64,000 bases of DNA from Amycolatopsis sp. WQ 127309 (GCF_023023025.1 NZ_CP095481.1:4278001-4342000); one strand, 5' to 3'. Positions 51,749-60,451 are shown, counted from the stretch's first letter. Notes: generated by a model from the letters alone, not told the origin. Made by a program: numbers and translations.

Positions 51749-52602
51749 GCTTCGACAACGTCTACGAGTCGCTGACCGAGGAGAACGACGCCCGCTGGGC
51801 GTTCGGCACCGGCTTCGAGGACCCGCTGTCCGGTGTGGACACTTCGGTGCCGTCCGGTGTGGACGGTGCCGCGCTGGCGGCCTATTGCCTGATGCTCGGC
51901 GACGACGCGCTGATCTTCTCGCACCGGCTGCAGGAGTGGTGCACGAACGCACCCGAGCTGGAGGACGAGGTCGCGATCGCGAACATCGGTCTCGACCTGC
52001 TCGGCCAGGCGCGGCTGCTGCTGGCGCGCGCCGGCAAGGCCGACGGCTCCGCGCGCTCGGAGGACTCGTTCGCGTTCGACCGCGTCGAGCGCGAGTTCCG
52101 CAACGTCCGGCTCGCGGAGCTGGGCGGCGGCCACTTCGGGCACCTGATCGCGCGGCTGTTCGTGTTCTCGACGTGGCGGCTGGCTTTGCTGCAGCGTCTG
52201 GTGTCGTCGGTGGACCCCGTGCTCGCGGCGATCGCGGACAAGGGCGTCAAGGAAGTCGCTTACCACCGCGACTACGCGGCGCAGTGGCTGGTCCGCCTCG
52301 GCGACGGCACGCCGCTGTCGCACGAGCGGATGCAGGAGGGGCTCGACGCGGTGTGGCCGTACATCGGCGAGCTGTTCCGGACGCACCCGCTGGAGCTGGT
52401 GGACGCGGCTTCGCTGCGCCCGGAGTTCGATGTTGTGCTGGACCAGGTGCTTTCGGCGGCGACCCTGAGTCGGCCTTCGTCCGGCGACATCGCCGGCGTC
52501 TCGGGCCGGACGGGCCGCGACGGCGTCCACACCGAGCAGCTGGGACTCCTGCTGGCGGAGCTGCAGAGCGTGGCCCGGGCGATGCCGGACGCGAAATGGT
52601 GA
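51745..52602 (+). CDS. paaC: Phenylacetyl-CoA epoxidase structural subunit PaaC
   Basis: A 285-residue ferritin-like subunit that pairs with PaaA. YCLMLGDDALIFSHRLQEW, ANIGLDLLGQARLLL and KEVAYHRDYAAQWLVRLGDG are family blocks. A short Gly/Val/Ser linker near 30-40 (SGVDTSVPSGVDG) contains a small duplication. ATG 51745. Confidence 0.95.
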   Translation: MSFDNVYESLTEENDARWAFGTGFEDPLSGVDTSVPSGVDGAALAAYCLMLGDDALIFSHRLQEWCTNAPELEDEVAIANIGLDLLGQARLLLARAGKADGSARSEDSFAFDRVEREFRNVRLAELGGGHFGHLIARLFVFSTWRLALLQRLVSSVDPVLAAIADKGVKEVAYHRDYAAQWLVRLGDGTPLSHERMQEGLDAVWPYIGELFRTHPLELVDAASLRPEFDVVLDQVLSAATLSRPSSGDIAGVSGRTGRDGVHTEQLGLLLAELQSVARAMPDAKW

Positions 52603-53084
52603 CCGCGTCTCTGGTCGCCGCGACCGTCACCGACCCCGAGCTGCCGATGCTGACCCTGGCCGATCTGGGCGTGCTGCGTTCGGTGTCCGAAGTGGACGGT
52701 CGGGTCGTCGTCGCGATCACGCCGACGTACACCGGCTGCCCGGCGATGGACACCATGCGCGACGACCTGGAGCACGCGCTGCTCGGCGCGGGCTACGCGG
52801 ACGTCGAGATCCGGACGCAGCTGGCGCCGTCGTGGACGTCGGACTGGATCACGTCGGAAGGCCGTCGCAAGCTGGCCGAAGCGGGGATCGCGCCGCCGGG
52901 CGCGGCGCCGCGGCGGTCGGGCCCGATCCCGCTGACGCTGTCGGCACCGGTGTCGTCGGTGCCGTGCCCGCTGTGCGGGTCCGCGGACACGGAGGAGCAG
53001 TCCCGCTTCGGCGCGACGGCGTGCAAGGCGCTGCGGCGCTGCCGGTCGTGCCAGGAGCCCTTCGAGCACGTCAAGGAGATCTAG
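52596..53084 (+). CDS. paaD: PaaD, phenylacetate epoxidase Fe-S maturation protein
   Basis: A 162-residue MIP18/SufT-like protein: ELPMLTLADLGVLRSVSEVDG, TPTYTGCPAMDTM, then a C-terminal zinc-finger-like segment CPLCGSADTEEQS with CRSCQEPF. It is needed for maturation of the epoxidase system. The start is ATG 52596, overlapping paaC by seven bases; GTG 52599 is equally possible. Confidence 0.93.
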   Translation: MVTASLVAATVTDPELPMLTLADLGVLRSVSEVDGRVVVAITPTYTGCPAMDTMRDDLEHALLGAGYADVEIRTQLAPSWTSDWITSEGRRKLAEAGIAPPGAAPRRSGPIPLTLSAPVSSVPCPLCGSADTEEQSRFGATACKALRRCRSCQEPFEHVKEI

Positions 53085-54134
53085 GTGGCGTTTCACCCCT
53101 TGAAGGTCGCGGGCATCGCGCGCCTGTGCGACGACGCCGTCGCCGTGACGTTCGACGTGCCCCCTTCGCTGGCTTCGGACTTCGACTTCAAACCGGGCCA
53201 GTCGCTGACGCTGCGCCGCTCGGTGGACGGCCGCGACGAGCGCCGTTCGTACTCGATCTGCGCGGCGGCGGGCACCGCGCCGCGAGTCGGCGTCCGCCTG
53301 GTCCCGGGCGGCTTGTTCTCCTCGTGGCTGCTGAACGACGTCCGCGCGGGCGACACGATCGAGGTCGCGCCGCCCACGGGTTCGTTCACGCCGGACCTGA
53401 CGCAGGGCGGCCACCACGTCCTGATCGCGGCGGGCTCGGGCATCACGCCGGTGCTGTCGATCGTGTCGTCGCTGCTGGCCACCCCGGACGCGACGGTGAC
53501 GGTGCTGTACGGCAACCGCCGCACGGACACGGTGATGTTCGCGGACGAGCTGGCGGACCTGAAGGACCGCGCACCGTCCCGCTTGGAGCTGATCCACGTC
53601 CTGTCCCGCGAGCCCCGCGAGGCCGAGCTGTTCACCGGCCGCCTGGACGTCCCCAAGCTGCGGCAGCTGTTCTCCTCGCTGGTCCCGGTGTCCGAAGTGG
53701 ACCACTGGTGGCTGTGCGGCCCGTTCGAGATGGTGACGGGCGCGCAGGAGCTGCTGACGTCGCTTGACGTGCCGCGCGCACGAATCCACCAGGAACTGTT
53801 CTACGTCGACACCCCGCCGGAGCCGGTCGCGCACCTGGACCCCGAGGTCGCCGGAGAATCCTCGGAAGTCCGGGTGGTCCTGGACAGCCGCGCTTCGACG
53901 ATGACGCTGCCCAGGACGTCCTCGGTCCTGGACGGCGCCCAGCGCTACCGCCCGGACCTGCCGTTCGCCTGCAAGGGCGGCGTGTGCGGCACCTGCCGAG
54001 CGCGAGTCACGGAGGGCAAGGTGGACCTGCGCCGCAACTTCGCCCTGGAAGAGGCCGAGGTAGCGGCGGGTTTCGTCCTGACGTGCCAGTCATACCCGGT
54101 CTCGGAGACAGTCACGGTGGATTACGACGCCTGA
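53085..54134 (+). CDS. paaE: Phenylacetyl-CoA epoxidase reductase PaaE
   Basis: A 349-residue NADPH reductase. FAD-binding front (RRSYSICAA), NAD(P) site (LIAAGSGITPVLSIV) and a C-terminal plant-type 2Fe-2S ferredoxin domain with CKGGVCGTC and a distal Cys in VLTCQSYP. It passes electrons to PaaA. GTG 53085 directly follows the paaD stop, with AAGGAG eight bases upstream. Last gene of the operon in the window. Confidence 0.95.
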   Translation: MAFHPLKVAGIARLCDDAVAVTFDVPPSLASDFDFKPGQSLTLRRSVDGRDERRSYSICAAAGTAPRVGVRLVPGGLFSSWLLNDVRAGDTIEVAPPTGSFTPDLTQGGHHVLIAAGSGITPVLSIVSSLLATPDATVTVLYGNRRTDTVMFADELADLKDRAPSRLELIHVLSREPREAELFTGRLDVPKLRQLFSSLVPVSEVDHWWLCGPFEMVTGAQELLTSLDVPRARIHQELFYVDTPPEPVAHLDPEVAGESSEVRVVLDSRASTMTLPRTSSVLDGAQRYRPDLPFACKGGVCGTCRARVTEGKVDLRRNFALEEAEVAAGFVLTCQSYPVSETVTVDYDA

Positions 54135-54141
54135 GGCCGTG

Positions 54142-54258
54142 TTGTCCACAGGCACGCTCACTTGTGGACAACTCGGCCCTTCAGACCCGTTTCCCCGGTT
54201 CCGGACGGTGGTCGCCACTAGACTGGACCTGGGGACGCCCCCCTGGGAGCGGTGGGGG
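54142..54258 (+). promoter_or_regulatory. DnaA-box pair plus TAGACTGGAC module, copy B
   Basis: TTGTCCACA (54142-54150) and TGTGGACAA (54163-54171) face each other as 10-bp arms (54141-54150, 54163-54172). At 54219 TAGACTGGAC starts, followed by GGGG-ACGCCCCCC-GGGA-GGTGGGGG. Nearly the same as copy A at 27113-27216, but here the boxes are inverted. It lies between the ends of paaE and the cyclase gene, so it drives no obvious gene. Confidence 0.55.
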
Positions 54259-54282
54259 AGTTTCGGCTGGTGCTGAGGTGTG

Positions 54283-55413
54283 TCAGAGCATGCGTCGGCG
54301 GCGACGGCGGCGTGCGCGGGGCGTCTCGGCGGTGTCCTCGCCGACAAGCGCGGTCTCGTCTTTCGCGGGCGTCGGCTCCGTGAGGCCCAGCATCTCCGCC
54401 GCCAGCTGTTGTGAGCTTGCGAAGGCGCCCGTCGGGACCTTCGGCGCGCGGCGCAGCGCCGAGGGGCGGAGGCGGTTGTAGCCGCGGACCGTCACCGGGC
54501 GGCGCTGGCGCAGCTCGTACGCCGGTTCCTCCGCCAGCTCGGTCGCCAGCTCGCGGTCGATCAGGATCGTGCCCGGGCGGGCCACCGACGTCAGGCGGGC
54601 CGCCAGGTTGACGACCGAGCCGTAGACGTCGCCGAAGCGGTTCAAGACGCGGCCGGACGCCATGCCCGCGCGGACCGCCGGGATGCTCTCGTCCGCCGAG
54701 GTGCGCTCGGACAACGCCAGCGCGATCTCCGCCGCGGCCACCGCCGAGTCGGCGACGAACAGGACCTCGTCGCCGATCATCTTCACCACGCGGCCGTGGT
54801 GCTCGGCGATCGTCTCCGTCGCCAGCAGCTCGAACACGTCGAGCACGCGGCTCAGCTCGTCCTCGTCGATCTGGCGCGTCAGGCGCGTGTAGCCGACCAT
54901 GTCGACGAACCCGACCACCTGGGTGCGCGTCTCGAGGTTCTCGTCCGGCGCGGCGAACGCCCGGCCGGCGTACGCCGCCAGGTGCCGGCGCCAGACGAAG
55001 TTCTGCACCTGCTCGAGCTCCGGCAGCAGCCGGTCGACGAGCCGGGCCACCTGGCGCTCGCTGCGGCCCAGCTCGGGCTGCTCTTTGATCAGCTCGAACA
55101 GCATGTCGACCTGCCACTCGGCCAGCCGCGACAGGTGCTGGCCGAGCGCGCGCGTCACCGCCACCTCGATGCTCGGGTCGATCAGGCCCGACCGCACCAG
55201 CTGATCCGCCGTCCGCATGGCCTCGACGTCGGCGTCGGTGAAGACCACCTCGTCGTCGGGGACGGTCGCGAAGCCCAGCGCACGCCAAAGCCGGCGCGAC
55301 CGATCGTCGGGCACGCCGGCCTTTTCGGCCACTTCGAGCCGGGTGTACTTCCGCCGGCCGCCGAGCAGGATCCGCTCGAGCCGCTGCTGAAGCCCTTCGC
55401 CCGAATCGGTCAC
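54283..55413 (-). CDS. Class III adenylyl cyclase with pH-sensor-type regulatory domain
   Basis: A 376-residue soluble cyclase with the Rv1264-like layout: N-terminal adenylate cyclase regulatory domain (about 1-165; YTRLEVAEKAGVPDD, VEVAVTRALGQHLSRLAEWQ in part) and a catalytic domain (about 170-330). Metal-binding Asp residues are in GFVDMVGYT and KMIGDEVLF, and the transition-state Asn and Arg in VVNLAARLTSVARPG. A basic tail (RARRRRRRRML) ends it. Rv1264 is activated by low pH through this domain (family knowledge). GTG 55413 is one base after the stress-protein stop. Confidence 0.9.
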   Translation of the reverse strand: MTDSGEGLQQRLERILLGGRRKYTRLEVAEKAGVPDDRSRRLWRALGFATVPDDEVVFTDADVEAMRTADQLVRSGLIDPSIEVAVTRALGQHLSRLAEWQVDMLFELIKEQPELGRSERQVARLVDRLLPELEQVQNFVWRRHLAAYAGRAFAAPDENLETRTQVVGFVDMVGYTRLTRQIDEDELSRVLDVFELLATETIAEHHGRVVKMIGDEVLFVADSAVAAAEIALALSERTSADESIPAVRAGMASGRVLNRFGDVYGSVVNLAARLTSVARPGTILIDRELATELAEEPAYELRQRRPVTVRGYNRLRPSALRRAPKVPTGAFASSQQLAAEMLGLTEPTPAKDETALVGEDTAETPRARRRRRRRML

Positions 55414-55414
55414 G

Positions 55415-55867
55415 TCAGGTCGTGTGGACGATCAGCACGTCCACACCGGACTTGCGCGCCACCTCCGACGGCACCGAGCCCAGGATCCGGCCCGCGATCG
55501 TGTTCAGCCCGCGGTTGCCGACGACCAGCAGGTCCGCCTCGCGCTCGTGGACGACCTTGCGCAGCGACTCGACCGGGTCGCCCTTCACCGCGACCGTGTC
55601 GATCTTCTCCGCGCCGGCGCGGACCGCCCGGTCGCGCGCGGACTGCAGGGTGTCCTCGGCCGGCGCCGAGCCGACGACCTGGTAAGCCTCGTCACCCAGG
55701 ACGTCCTGGGCCTTGTCGACGTCGGTCTTGCTGGCCGGGTAGAACGCGCACGTGATGACGAGCGTCGCCCCCGCGTCGCCGGCCACCGCCGCCGCGCGGT
55801 CCACCGCCGCGAACGAAGACTCCGAGCCGTCCGTGCCCACCACCACGGTCCGATATGCCGCACCCAT
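55415..55867 (-). CDS. Universal stress protein
   Basis: A 150-residue Usp domain. VVVGTDGSESS at the start and GNRGLNTIAGRILGSVPSEV at the end give the ATP-binding pattern G-2x-G-9x-GS. ATG 55867 has GGAGG eight bases upstream. Its stop is one base from the cyclase start, so the two are one operon: an ATP-binding stress sensor coupled to cAMP synthesis. In mycobacteria Usp proteins can bind cAMP (established knowledge), which makes the pairing sensible. Confidence 0.9.
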   Translation of the reverse strand: MGAAYRTVVVGTDGSESSFAAVDRAAAVAGDAGATLVITCAFYPASKTDVDKAQDVLGDEAYQVVGSAPAEDTLQSARDRAVRAGAEKIDTVAVKGDPVESLRKVVHEREADLLVVGNRGLNTIAGRILGSVPSEVARKSGVDVLIVHTT

Positions 55868-55959
55868 GCGCAAAACCTCCACGTGATCCCGCGTGAGCAG
55901 GGACGATGACGGTCGGCGTCGACCGCGCGGGCTCGTCCGAGCTCGTGTCGGGTCGAAGG

Positions 55960-57183
55960 TTACTCGCCAGTCGCTTTCTGCGCTCCGCTTGGCCGCGGAC
56001 TGGGCTTCGGCGTGGGCTTGGGGGTGGGCTTCGCCGCCGGCTTCGGCTTCGGAACGTCCGAGGCCCGGATCCGGATGGTCTCCTCGACGTCGTTCACCGG
56101 CTTGGTTTTCCCGGTGTCTGATTCCGCCGCCGGCTGGTCCGGTTTCAGGTCCGCCGCCTTCAGATCGGCCGTGACCTCCGCGGGCACCTTGACGTCGTCG
56201 CCGAGGACGGTGTGCGCCTCGGCGAGCACCGCCCGCGCCGCGCGCACCTGCTCGGCCAGCCCGCCGCGGACCTTGCGCAGCGAGTCGACGCGTTCATTCG
56301 CCTGGGTGATCCGCCGGTTCGACTCGTCGGTCGCCGTCGAGACGCGGCGCCGGGCCTCGTCCGCGGCTTCGGCGAGGCGGGCGTTGGCCTCGTTGAGCGA
56401 GTCCTGACGGCGCTTGTTCGCGTCCGCGACCGACTCCCGCTGACGGCGGTCGATCTCGGCCTTCGCGGTCTTCTCCTCGTCGAGGATCTTCGTGCGGATG
56501 TCGGCGGCGTCCTGCGTCGCCTCGTGGACGCGGCGCGCGGCCTCGGCCTTGCTTGCCGCTTCCTGCTCGGCCAGCACCCGCATCGCCTCGCTGCGGCGCG
56601 CAGCCATCGCGATCTCGAAGTCCTCTTCGACCTTCGTGCGCCGGTCCGACGACTCGGTGTCGAGCTTCGTGCGCTCGGCCTCGGCCTTGCCGGTGATCTC
56701 CGTGGCCTGCGCGCGGGCGTCCTCGAGCACCTTGCGGTGCTCCGCCTCCATCTCCTTGCGGCGCAGGTCGAGCTCGGTGAGCAGCTGCTCGTAGCGGGCG
56801 CGCATGGCGCTCGCGTCCGTCTCGGCCTTGGCCCGGATGTGGCCGGCCTCCGCTTCGGCGCGGGCCCGCGTGTCCGCGGACTCGTCCTGGGCCAGGCGCA
56901 GCATCCGCTGCAGCCGCTCCGAGAGGCCTTCGACGCTGGTGGGCGGCTGGGCCAGCCGGTCGACCTGCCCGCGCAGGTCCGCGATCTCGCCGCGCGCGAT
57001 CTCCAGCTGCCGGGCCAGGTCGCCGGCCTGCGCGATGGCGGCGTCCCGATCCGCGGTGAGCATCTTCAGGTCGGCGTCCAGCCGTTCGAGGTGCTCGTCG
57101 ACCTGTGCTCGGCTGTACCCGCGCTTCGCCACGTCGAAGCCGGCTCCCAGCGGCACAAGCTCCCGTTCATCGCCAAGGCTCAT
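55960..57183 (-). CDS. DivIVA-like coiled-coil protein
   Basis: A 407-residue protein. The N-terminus (FDVAKRGYSRAQVDEHLERLD) is a DivIVA-like domain, followed by a coiled coil from about 30 to 330, rich in Ala, Glu, Arg, and a charged Pro/Lys tail with repeated PKPTPKP. It resembles actinobacterial polar-growth or cytoskeletal proteins (DivIVA/FilP/Scy kind). Probably membrane-associated at curved poles and a scaffold for growth or division proteins. ATG 57183. Confidence 0.8.
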   Translation of the reverse strand: MSLGDERELVPLGAGFDVAKRGYSRAQVDEHLERLDADLKMLTADRDAAIAQAGDLARQLEIARGEIADLRGQVDRLAQPPTSVEGLSERLQRMLRLAQDESADTRARAEAEAGHIRAKAETDASAMRARYEQLLTELDLRRKEMEAEHRKVLEDARAQATEITGKAEAERTKLDTESSDRRTKVEEDFEIAMAARRSEAMRVLAEQEAASKAEAARRVHEATQDAADIRTKILDEEKTAKAEIDRRQRESVADANKRRQDSLNEANARLAEAADEARRRVSTATDESNRRITQANERVDSLRKVRGGLAEQVRAARAVLAEAHTVLGDDVKVPAEVTADLKAADLKPDQPAAESDTGKTKPVNDVEETIRIRASDVPKPKPAAKPTPKPTPKPSPRPSGAQKATGE

Positions 57184-57280
57184 GCGCCTACCGTAGTCGC
57201 AGCCGGGTCACGGAAGGGTGAGCACCCGGGGCCTGCGCCGAAAGTACCGCCCGATGCGGCGAAAGGATCTTGCCGGATCG

Positions 57281-57318
57281 GGCCGGATCCAGGCGGATCC
57301 CGACGCCGCGATCCGGCC
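57281..57318 (-). terminator. Terminator downstream of ccr
   Basis: GGCCGGATC (57281-57289) pairs with GATCCGGCC (57310-57318) around a 20-base loop, 11 bp after the ccr stop. The loop holds further GGATCC-like repeats. Confidence 0.5.
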
Positions 57319-57328
57319 CCTTTCCCGC

Positions 57329-58669
57329 TCAGGCCCCGCGAAACGCGTTGATCCCTTCGAGGTGCTTCGCGCGCTTCTCCTCGTTGCGGACGCCGAGGCC
57401 TTCCTGCGGCGCGAGCGCGAGCACGCCGACCTTGCCCTGGTGCGCGTTGCGGTGCACGTCCAGCGCGGCCTGCCCCGTCTCCTCCAACGCATACGTCTTC
57501 GACAACGTCGGGTGGATCAGACCCTTCGCGATCAGCCGGTTCGCCTCCCACGACTCACGGTAGTTCGCGAAATGGGAGCCGACGATCCGCTTCAAGTTCA
57601 TCCACAGGTACCGGTTGTCGTACTGGTGCATGTATCCCGAGGTCGACGCGCACGTCACGATCGTCCCGCCCTTGCGCGCCGCGTAGACCGACGCGCCGAA
57701 CGTCTCCCGGCCCGGGTGCTCGAACACGATGTCCGGGTCCTCACCACCGGTCAGCTCCCGGATCTTCGCCCCGAAACGCTGCCACTCCTTCGGGTCCTGC
57801 TCGGTGTCGCTCTTCCAGAACTTGTAGGCCTCGGCGCTGCGGTCGATGATCAGCTCCGCGCCGAGCTTCCGGCAGATCGCGGCCTTCTCGGGGCTGGACA
57901 CCACACACACCGGGATGGCGCCGCCGTTCAGCGCGTACTGCGTCGCGTAGGAGCCGAGCCCACCCGAGGCGCCCCAGATCAGGACGACGTCACCCTGTTT
58001 CATGTCCGCGCCGTTGCGCGAGACCAGCTGCCGGTAGGCGGTGGAGTTGACCAGCCCGGGGGAGGCGGCTTCCTCCCAGGTGAGGTGATCCGGCTTCGGC
58101 ATCAGCTGGTTCGACTTGACCAACGCCACCTCGGCCAGACCACCGAAGTTCGTCTCGAAACCCCAGATCCGCTGCTCGGTGTCGAGCATCGTGTCGTTGT
58201 GCCCGTCCGGGCTCTCCAGCTCCACGTTCAGGCAGTGCGCGACCACCTCGTCGCCCGGCTTCCAGGTATGCACACCCACCCCGGTCCGCAGCACGACACC
58301 GGACAGGTCCGACCCGACCACGTGATAGGGCAGGTCATGCCGCTTCGCCAGCGGCGAGAGCTTCCCGTACTTCTTCAGGAACTTGAACGTCGGGATCGGC
58401 TCGAAGATCGACGTCCACACGGTGTTGTAGTTGATCGCACTCGCCATCACCGCGACCAGCGCCTCACCGGGGCCGAGCTCCGGGACGGGCACGTCATCGA
58501 CGTGCAGCGACTTGCGCGGATCCTTGTCCCGGCTCTCGAGGCCGTCGAACATGTCGACCTCGTCCGCGTGGACGGTCACCCCTCGATAGCTCTCCGGCAC
58601 GGGCAACGAGCCGACCGCGGCCGACTCGCCGTTCAGGATGGCCTGCTGGATCTCGCCGAGCTGCGTCAT
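57329..58669 (-). CDS. ccr: Crotonyl-CoA carboxylase/reductase
   Basis: A 446-residue MDR-family enzyme that reduces crotonyl-CoA with NADPH and fixes CO2 to give ethylmalonyl-CoA. Known CO2-pocket residues are seen: Asn of INYNTVW, Phe-Glu of WGFETNFGG and His of VFEHPGRETFG. NADPH site IWGASGGLGSYA. The ethylmalonyl-CoA it makes feeds acetate assimilation or polyketide extender supply. ATG 58669 follows GGAGGAATCA. Monocistronic, with the TTAC palindrome 37 bp upstream. Confidence 0.95.
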   Translation of the reverse strand: MTQLGEIQQAILNGESAAVGSLPVPESYRGVTVHADEVDMFDGLESRDKDPRKSLHVDDVPVPELGPGEALVAVMASAINYNTVWTSIFEPIPTFKFLKKYGKLSPLAKRHDLPYHVVGSDLSGVVLRTGVGVHTWKPGDEVVAHCLNVELESPDGHNDTMLDTEQRIWGFETNFGGLAEVALVKSNQLMPKPDHLTWEEAASPGLVNSTAYRQLVSRNGADMKQGDVVLIWGASGGLGSYATQYALNGGAIPVCVVSSPEKAAICRKLGAELIIDRSAEAYKFWKSDTEQDPKEWQRFGAKIRELTGGEDPDIVFEHPGRETFGASVYAARKGGTIVTCASTSGYMHQYDNRYLWMNLKRIVGSHFANYRESWEANRLIAKGLIHPTLSKTYALEETGQAALDVHRNAHQGKVGVLALAPQEGLGVRNEEKRAKHLEGINAFRGA

Positions 58670-58705
58670 TGATTCCTCCGGGGTCAACGGCGTTGGCGGC
58701 AGAAA

Positions 58706-58719
58706 TTACTCGCCGGTAA
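58706..58719. promoter_or_regulatory. TTAC-type palindromic operator before ccr
   Basis: TTACTCGCCGGTAA, matching 11 of 14 positions of TTACCGGTCGGTAA at 29605. Located in the ccr promoter region, AT-rich for this genome. Confidence 0.5.
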
Positions 58720-58857
58720 CTCGCGTCCACAACTGTACGAGACGAGCAGCACGAATTCACCTCGAACTGTGACGGAGCAGTCTTGACCGGCTGGCCAGTC
58801 AAAGCACCTGATCAAAGCAGGGAACACCCCACCCGACCAGCAGGATCACCGACGGAG

Positions 58858-59229
58858 GTGAGCACGAACGAGTGAAGTCTCCACGCGCGCACAGACCCGG
58901 CCCCACGACTGGGCCGAGGTCGTCATCGGGGCCGTAGCCGCTCTTTCACCCCTTTGGCTGAGCACGGACACGACCGCGATGTGGACGATGCTCGTCTCGG
59001 GATCGCTGATCGCCCTGGACGGCCTGGCCTCGCTAGCGGTGCCCGGCGCGGTCTACGGCGAAGGCATCCAGACAGCCCTCGGCGTGCTGTTCTTCATCGC
59101 ACCGTGGGTACTGGGCTATACCGGGTTGGACGGCGCGTCCTGGACGTCCTGGATCGCCGGAGTGCTGACGGTCATCGCCGGCGCGCCGCGGTCGCGACCG
59201 CGGCGCACCGCACAGCGAGCCAACACTGA
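58858..59229 (+). pseudogene. SPW-repeat membrane protein, frameshifted
   Basis: GTG 58858 behind GACGGAGG gives MSTNE and then a TGA. Shifting by one base restores a typical SPW-repeat protein: HDWAEVVIGAVAALSPLWLS (the SPW-type motif), TMLVSGSLIALDGLASLAV, GVLFFIAPWVLGY, SWIAGVLTVIAGA. Near the end a second shift would give AAVATAAHRTASQH and a stop at 59229, more natural than the Arg/Pro-rich tail in the main frame (stop 59266). Without the repair only a truncated ORF from ATG 58979 remains, lacking the first helix. A sequencing error is possible. Confidence 0.55.
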
Positions 59230-59264
59230 CCAGCTGGCACCAGCGGTCGGCGCCCAGCGGCCGT

Positions 59265-59742
59265 AGCCGGTGCCTGAGCGGCTGGTACCCCGCGGCCGAC
59301 AGGTGAGCAGTCGGCGTGGGGGGCCGTCGGTACTTGGCGGCCGGCGGGTGAGTGGCCGGTGCTTGGGCGGCGGGCGCTTGACTGACTGGCGCTTGACTGA
59401 CTGGCGCTTGACTGACTGGCGCTTGACTGACTGGCGCTTGAGCGGCTGGCACCCGGCGGTCGGCACGTGATTGGTTGGCACCCAGCGGTCGACGCGCGAG
59501 TAACCGGTGCCTGAGCGGCCGGTGCTTGACCGGTCGAGACAGGTGAGTGGCTAGCGCTTGAGTGCTGACACGTGAGTGGTCGGCCCTGATCGGCCAGTAC
59601 CGGCGGCTGGCAGGTGAACAGTCGGAGCTTGAGCCGTCGGCACTCAGCGGCCGGCAGTGAGTGGCCGGTGCCCGAGGGGCCGACGCTGACCGACTGGCAG
59701 TTGAGCGGTCGCACTGAGTCGTCGACACTGAGCGGTCTGCGC
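59265..59742. repeat. Degenerate 14-15-bp minisatellite, about 30 units
   Basis: Unit consensus about GCGCTTGAGCGGTCG. Four units at 59374-59433 are identical (GCGCTTGACTGACTG); the others vary at several positions, for example GTGCCTGAGCGGCCG, GCACGTGATTGGTTG, GCAGTTGAGCGGTCG. Plus-strand frames are full of TGA stops, while minus-strand frames stay open. No gene is claimed here. Confidence 0.8.
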
Positions 59743-59833
59743 CGGCCGTCCCGCACAGGGCGCCCGGCGCAGACCGCTCACCTTGCGGGGTCGGCCCCGA
59801 ACGACCGGCACCGAACGACCAGGAGGCACCGGA

Positions 59834-60451
59834 ATGACCGAGGATTCGACGAAAGAGCGCATCCTCTGCGCCGCCGAGGCGCTCTTCGCCGAGTCCGGCT
59901 TCGACGCCACCCCGACCTCCCGCATCGCGGAGCGGGCCGGCGTGCCGAAGGGCCTGGTGCACTACTACTTCCGGCACAAGGCCGACCTGCTCACCGCGCT
60001 CGTCGAGCGGCTGCCCGACGAGCGCATCGAACCGGCCGCGGTCGTCGTCCCCGGCGACCTCGCGGGCAGCCTGCGCCGGCTCGTCCGTGAGCTGGACCAC
60101 CGCTTCAGCCGCTCACTCGGGCTCTCGCACCTGCTGTGGCGCGAGGCCGACACCCACCACGTAGTCCGCGAGGCCCTCCACGCGCGCTTCCAGGTCCTGG
60201 TGCGCCAGGTCCGTTCGGTGATCCTGGCGGCCACCGGCGGGCACTTGTCGAACGCCGACGTCGACCGCGCGTCGGGCCTCCTCGCCCGCGCGGTCAGCCA
60301 CCGGCACGCGACGGCCCGTCACTCCGAGGACGACCTCCCCGCCGAGTTCGACGGCGAGCTCACCTTCATCGCGGAGTCGCTCGCCGCCAAGGCCGCATCG
60401 CCCGGCGCCACGTCCGCCGAGGCTGCGCCCGCCGAGGTCGCGCCTGCCTAG
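59834..60451 (+). CDS. TetR family transcriptional regulator
   Basis: A 205-residue repressor: [43 protein letters not shown]. The C-terminus is an Ala/Pro-rich tail ([17 protein letters not shown]). ATG 59834 follows AGGAGGCACC. It is a candidate for binding the ccr and acyl-CoA dehydrogenase palindromes because it is the TetR gene nearest ccr, but this is only proximity. Confidence 0.85.
   Translation: MTEDSTKERILCAAEALFAESGFDATPTSRIAERAGVPKGLVHYYFRHKADLLTALVERLPDERIEPAAVVVPGDLAGSLRRLVRELDHRFSRSLGLSHLLWREADTHHVVREALHARFQVLVRQVRSVILAATGGHLSNADVDRASGLLARAVSHRHATARHSEDDLPAEFDGELTFIAESLAAKAASPGATSAEAAPAEVAPA

Noticed and set aside
54142..54171. Replication origin based on DnaA-box-like pairs
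   Set aside because: Only two boxes at each site, with no dnaA, dnaN or AT-rich unwinding region; actinomycete origins have many boxes.
59033..60100. A 355-codon minus-strand frame through the minisatellite
   Set aside because: It is open only because the repeat lacks stops on that strand; it then runs antisense through the TetR gene. Repeat-derived peptides are not evidence of a gene.
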